Positions 59,401 through 64,000 of a DNA stretch of 64,000 nt are shown here, piece after piece. Position 1 is the stretch's first letter. Every line of letters starts with the position of its first letter. Source of the stretch: Eucalyptus grandis (lineage: Eukaryota; Streptophyta; Magnoliopsida; Myrtales; Myrtaceae); contig NC_052618.1 of NCBI RefSeq assembly GCF_016545825.1, positions 7,741,398-7,805,397 on the forward strand, written 5' to 3'. The position numbers and the translations under genes are program-made. The notes under the pieces are model-generated. The model was not told where the DNA came from. It saw only the letters and a program-made list of their open reading frames with translations, and did not search any database.

Positions 59401-59728
59401 AGTCGAGAAAATATTGGGTGGTCTTGTAGCTCCATGTCAGCATGGTCCCCAGCCACTCACGAGGTGCCAAGTGGAGGGGTGGGCCTATTTGGTGTCTTAT
59501 GCCTTCTTTCCCTCTCTCTCTTCTTCCTAGCCTGCACACTCTCTCTCTTCCCCCTCTGTGAAGTCGTGCCTCTCTTCCAACGAAACGTGACGCCAACGGC
59601 CCTCTACCTCCGCCTCCGCCTCCGCCAGTTGACTCCGTTGCCCTCGACTCCGACGCTGCCTCCTCCCCTAAACCCGACTCTAATGGCGATGCCCCTCTGT
59701 CTCCCTCTCGTGACATCTAGTCCGCTCA
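59401..59728 (+). other. CT-rich leader-like and proline-rich reading before the chimera
   Basis: A CT-rich promoter/leader-like block (59500-59575) is followed by a reading with PPPPPPPVDSV, then DSDAASSPKPDSNGD and a stop (59717-59719). It looks like the start of a host protein or transit region, but I do not recognise it. It may be a third captured fragment of the adjoining chimera. Confidence 0.3.
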
Positions 59729-59796
59729 GTGTCGTACTGTTGGAGCTCATCACAGGCAAAAGGCCTCTAGACCCCGAGTTCGGATAATCCGCTGGC
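59729..59796 (+). pseudogene. Short receptor-kinase fragment (duplicate of 62224-62291)
   Basis: It reads VVLLELITGKRPLDPEFG, the kinase subdomain IX-X block of MIK1/PXL-type LRR receptor kinases, then hits TAA. It matches 62224-62291 almost base for base. It joins directly to PPT exon sequence at 59797 with no spacer. Confidence 0.8.
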
Positions 59797-61892
59797 ATGG
59801 AGCCATTTTTCTCTGTCCATCTATAGGCTATGTTTCTTGGGGAGGTGCAAATACTTATAGATCTTGCCCTTTTATTTCCAACTTTCACTTCTGATGTAGT
59901 TTTTCGGTTACTAAATGATGCACCATTTTATTGTGAGTTGTTGTAAAGCTTGTCATTTTTTGCAACCATTTAGTTTGCTGAGTTAATATGGTTACCCCGT
60001 TGAACTTAACATGTAATATGTTCATGTTTCTTAATTTTCTGATGATCTCAAAAGACTAATGATATTCATGGTGTAGCATTTAATATCCGCCTCCCATTTT
60101 AACTTTTTTTGTCATTTTTGGCCCCTACACTTTCCGACCATCTGGGTTGTCTCTTCTCTTTTACCAATCGTTGGTGGAGTTGCACTTGCATCAATGACAG
60201 AGGCTTCCTTTAACTGGTGAGAAACTTTAGTAAAATGCTAAAGATATAGGAGTAGAAAAATGGATATAGCCTAACTTTATGTTTGATTTCAGATATGTAT
60301 TCTAGCTAGCTCATCGGTCGAAGAGTCATAGTATAGGTCTTTTATTTTTGTTCGGTGCGCATGACTTTGGCTTTTATGGTTTCTAAGGGCTGGGTTTTTT
60401 GGAGCACAATGGCCTCGAATCTGAGTAATCAATCTCGTAATTTGCTCAGCAAGAAAGTCATGGTCAATAAGGAGGTATCATGAATTGTTTTGTCTTCATC
60501 TTCAGACTGTTAAGTATTTGAAGCTACATTATGCGATTGTTCTCTTATTTTGGCAGTTGAATTTGCTTATGTACAGGAATCCTTGGACAATATAACTCCC
60601 TTTTCGATTATAACCATGATGTCATTTGTTTTATTATTCCCTGTGACTTTTTTCACGGAAGGTCTCAAGTTCACTCCTGCATCCCTACAAGCCGCAGTGA
60701 GTGTTCTTTCAAACTTTAATAATTGCTCAAAAGGGTTCTGTATATGGAAGTTTTTCTGATATGCCTTTTTTCTCATCTTAACAACAGGCGCAACAGGGAT
60801 TAAATGTCCAGCAGGTATTAACCAGGTCCTTCCTTGCAGCGTTGTGCTTCCATGCATACTAGCAGGTGAGGCTTTTTGCCCAATGCAATATTTTCATTAT
60901 TTTTGGGTCACGGGCCACACATTTTCTTTGACGATCTAAATCTGTAGCTATGTTGTGTGCCTCATTCATAATTTCTTTTGGCATTCATTGTCAAATCTAT
61001 AACTGTGACCTATTACTTTAAGCACTCAGAACCCCTTGAGTCTTCTCTATAGGACATCGAGTTTAGATAAGCAAATTTACGGGATGGCAGAAAATCGAAA
61101 GGATCAATTTGTGACATCACTAGTGAAAAGATTTTGGAACTTTTGAGAAACGAAACAGCTGTGTCTCCATCATTGTTGATCTTCTTATTGGATCAGCAAA
61201 CTCTATAATGTTGTCTGTTTACATGTCTATAGAATTGGATAACCGTCTGCTTCGGATTAATCACGATATGCCACAATATCTGCACTAATGTGCATAGTGT
61301 TTGTGCCCACAAGAACAATGAAGTACACGCAGGAGAAGAAATTGATTGTTTTTCAGTCATGCAGGTCTTCAATAGCACTTTTTAATGGGGAAATACCAAC
61401 CTTAATTGTTGAATTTGTGCAGGTCTCTTACATGATACTACAGAGGGTATCGCCAGTGACCCACTCTGTAGGAAACTGCGTGAAGTGTGTTGTGGTCATT
61501 GTCAGCTCAGTTCTCTTCTTCCGAACTCCAGTTTCACCCATAAATTCCCTAGGTGATTTATGCTACCATCTGAACAACCTTTTTCCAAGTATGTTATTTT
61601 CTTGGCTTTTGTTTCTTCCCCTTCCCTCCCCAAACCTTAGCGAGAAAGCATATAATGGCATTTGCTTCTAGGGAAAATGAGATCTGGTATCTGTTTATTG
61701 GTTAATCAACTAGTTTAGCTTGGTTCCATAGTATTACTATTGTCATTGCTATTTAGATTATTTTGCTCTCATGGTTATGGTTTTGTTATCTTTCTCATTA
61801 TGGTGATGTTATTAGGTACGGGAGTGGCCCTTGCTGGAGTCTTTCTGTACCCACGCATGAAGCGCATTAAGCCCAAGCCAAAGACTGCTTGA
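59797..61892 (+). pseudogene. Phosphoenolpyruvate/phosphate translocator (PPT) gene fragment, introns kept
   Basis: PPT imports phosphoenolpyruvate across the plastid inner envelope. The 3' half of the gene is present. Exons: 59797-59844 (MEPFFSV, AMFLGE), ~60131-60216 ([19 protein letters not shown]), 60388-60474 (MASNLSNQSRNLLSKK), 60577-60696 ([18 protein letters not shown]), 60797-60865 (GLNVQQVLTRSFLAALCFHA), 61423-61552 ([20 protein letters not shown]), 61816-61892 (TGVALAGVFLYP, KPKPKTA). Defects: TAG at 59824, a likely 2-base gain in the T run of exon 3 (about 60395), CAG-to-TAG at 60860, and a lost acceptor before exon 2. The last two exons are clean. The transit peptide and first half are absent, replaced by receptor-kinase sequence. 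Confidence 0.88.
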
Positions 61893-61902
61893 AGGACCAC
61901 CA

Positions 61903-62579
61903 ATGATGCTCCGGAAGAACGAAACAGTATCCGTAGTGGCAGGGTCTTATGGATACATTGTGCCTGGTAAGTTGATTATTACTCTCATAATCTTCCATCG
62001 AATTGATCAACTATCAGATCTTTCCAGTGTCCCAGTTAGTCCCAGTTAATAACCGCATTACCCTTGCAAAATAGCTACTAGTCAATGCTAAAAAGTGATG
62101 AAAGTATCACATATGCTCATCACCTTTCCTTAGCTAACAATGCTGCAATTTTTTGATGTTCGCCAACAGAATACGGATACACCATGAAGGTTGATGAAAA
62201 GATAGACATATACAGCTTCTGTGTCGTACTATTGGAGCTCATCGCAGGCGAAAGGCCTCTAGACCTCGAGTTCGGAGAATCTGTCGGCATTGTCGAGTGG
62301 ATATGGAGGAAAATCAGGGACAACAGGGCTCTGGAAGAAGCTTTAGACCCCAATGTAGGAAACTGCAAGCATGTGTAGGAAGAGATGTTTTTGGTGCTCA
62401 GAATAGCGCTCCTTTGTACTGCAAAGCTACTGAGAGATAGGCCCTGCATGAGGGATGTCATAACCATGCTCGGAGAGGTGAAGCCTCGGAGGAAGAGCAG
62501 TAGCAATGGCGCCGCAATGTATGAAGCTAGCAAAGACAAGCCAGTTTTTAGCACGTCACCTGTAAATGGCCTTCTCTAG
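61903..62579 (+). pseudogene. LRR receptor-kinase C-terminal fragment (MIK1/PXL type)
   Basis: Exon 61903-61966 reads MLRKNETVSVVAGSYGYIVP (activation segment end; usual GYIAPE). A GT/AG intron and exon 62170-62579 follow: [58 protein letters not shown], ending TAG at 62577. A stop at 62376 (TAG where the family has Gln) breaks the last kinase helix region. The extracellular LRRs, membrane segment and N-lobe of the kinase are missing. It begins only 10 bp after the PPT stop codon. In working relatives this kinase perceives peptide ligands at the plasma membrane. Confidence 0.88.
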
Positions 62580-63207
62580 GGACTGAGTTCTGAGCATTTG
62601 AGTTCCTTTTGGCTAATGGTTCCTTCAATTTTTCTCTATATGTAGAATTTCTTAATTAAATGCTTGTAGCTGCTGGTTTTGATATCTGTAGAGATCATCG
62701 GTATATGATCTAGGTACCTTTTTTTGCAAATAAAACTTCATTTGCTGTATATGTCCGTGTCCAGAATCACTGCAGCAGTATGTTTATAGAGCTTCAATTT
62801 TTCTTCTTATGTTGTTTTCTTGGTAACTTTCACCCAAAAAGCAAAAGATATTAAGATGGTTGTTTTGGTTGGTAATGGCAATGGAAATTAACACATTCTC
62901 AAATCTGAGGTAAAAACATTGCATGACATATAAATCATGTAGACCAAGTTCATCATGATAATTGATCTTGTAATGTTCGTCTATGTAGTCTATAGACCAT
63001 GCAATAATTTATCTTTTAGGTCAATGCATTAAGGAGTTCATGGCATTAAGGGGTTCATGGGCTACGAAAGGTATTTTTGGTTTTTTATTTATAACATGAG
63101 TTGTTTCAATCCGTGTTCCAAAGTGTAAATAAATACTAAATTCAGCACCCTAGAAGCCTTAGCTCTTAGTATATATATATATAGAACAGGACAATAAAAA
63201 CAAGGAT
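62580..63207. other. Intergenic DNA
   Basis: AT-rich DNA that may hold the old 3' untranslated region of the kinase fragment. A (TA)n run lies at 63170-63182. Confidence 0.5.
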
Positions 63208-63490
63208 AATTGATCCATCAAACTTTGTACGCACCTAGTTTAAAATCTCATTGTGTTATTGAGGAAAAAAAAATTAGCGTTCAAACTTGATACCTCATTT
63301 TTTTTTTCTTTTTTTCTTGCCCAACAACCCATTTTCAATTTTTTTCTTTAAATCTTTCGAAAATAAATTCGTATGTGCTTCTGTACTCAAAATCAATCCA
63401 TCAAACTTTGCATGCACCTAACTTAAAATCTCATTGTGTTATTGAACAAAAACAAAATGATGTCCAAACTCGATATCTCATTTTTTTTTT
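63208..63490 (+). repeat. Two-copy ~183-bp direct repeat
   Basis: 'gatccatcaaactttg-acgcaccta-ttaaaatctcattg' at 63211 and the same phrase at 63394. Each is followed by 'gatatctcattttttttt'. The second copy abuts the foldback element. Confidence 0.7.
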
Positions 63491-63492
63491 GG

Positions 63493-64000
63493 GTTAATAC
63501 TCTGAAAAATCCTAAATTGGTACACATGTGACAAATTTACCCCAAACTATTTTTTTGACCATAAAAAACCTCAAACTAATATACTTTTTTTGACAAATTT
63601 ATTCCAAAATAGTACACTTGTGACAAATTTACCCTCTATTTGTTTTCGTTAAATTTTATTATCAAATTATTAAGTTAAATGACACATGACAGTTGATTGT
63701 TATACTGATTTGGGATTTTATGTGTTATTTGTCACAATTTATAATTTTTATGATTTTTTTTGTGGTATTAGTCTAATTTAGCGGAGTGTATATTTGTTGC
63801 AAATTTATCAGTTTGTGATTTTTGCGGTTGAATAAATTAGTTTAGAATAAGTTTATCATAAATGTATCGGTTTATGGTTTTTTACGGTCGGTCGAGGTAA
63901 ATTTGCCACAGATATACCAGTTTTAGCTTTTTCATGGTCAAAAAAATAGTTTTTGATAAATTTGTTACATGCGTATCAGTTTGGGCTTTTTCAGGTATTG
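63493..64000. mobile_element. Foldback element with long inverted arms, cut by window end
   Basis: The left arm from 63493 (gttaatactctgaaaaatcc... gacaaatttaccc... tttttttgaccataaaaaac) is matched by the inverse complement of the last ~220 bases (caatacctgaaaaagccc... acaaatttatc... tttttttgaccatgaaaaag). Each arm is itself built of about 75-bp sub-repeats (acaaattta- / gaccgtaaaaaacc / caaactgata). No coding sequence. The right terminus lies just beyond 64000. Confidence 0.75.

Overview
This is plant nuclear DNA. It has long introns-and-repeats architecture, LTR retrotransposons of both superfamilies, MITE-like elements and plant-only TIR-NB-LRR genes. The style of the TIR-NB-LRR sequences (exon layout, LRR phrases such as ELYIDGTSIE and LVILDLSWSK, the MHN/MHD context WMHNQL) most resembles Eucalyptus and other Myrtaceae. 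That placement is recognition from memory, not a database result. No rRNA, tRNA or CRISPR array was recognised.

Layout. Positions 1-16520 are a pile of same-family Ty3/gypsy LTRs, all in + orientation. They comprise an LTR end (1-274), an antisense DUF7745/gag-like pseudogene fragment (275-2473), a second LTR (2474-5660), a 213-bp spacer, and a complete but dead Tekay-like gypsy element (5874-16520) with a primer-binding site, gag and pol remnants and a polypurine tract. Its gag carries a nested PIF/Harbinger-like MITE, and its 3' LTR has lost about 1.9 kb. Positions 16521-23500 are gene-poor repeat DNA with degenerate tandem repeats. A four-exon TIR-NB-LRR gene (TNL1, 24027-27307, about 963 aa) is open throughout. 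A complete Ty1/copia element (28175-36355, target duplication GAATG) follows; its coding regions are broken, and its leader holds an unusual cluster of W-box-, G-box- and TGACG-like motifs.

Positions 36361-43613 hold an LTR-like stretch and, on the minus strand, the N-terminal MSP-domain exons of a VAP27-like gene with a MITE in one intron. A second, heavily broken TIR-NB-LRR locus (44999-49276) is split by a large GC-cored element. Positions 49277-59700 are mostly intergenic repeat DNA, including a hAT-like element with an exact 8-bp target duplication. Positions 59729-62579 hold a chimera. A phosphoenolpyruvate/phosphate translocator (PPT) gene fragment with its introns sits between two pieces of an LRR receptor kinase gene of the MIK1/PXL type, and all pieces carry disabling mutations. 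The window ends in a foldback element with long inverted repeats.

Only TNL1 looks like a full-length working gene. The VAP27-like gene has an intact first half. TNL1 and TNL2 form a small immune-receptor cluster. The rest is mobile DNA or gene debris that has moved, captured or broken these genes. Exon boundaries were placed by hand from GT/AG sites, reading phase and protein family continuity.
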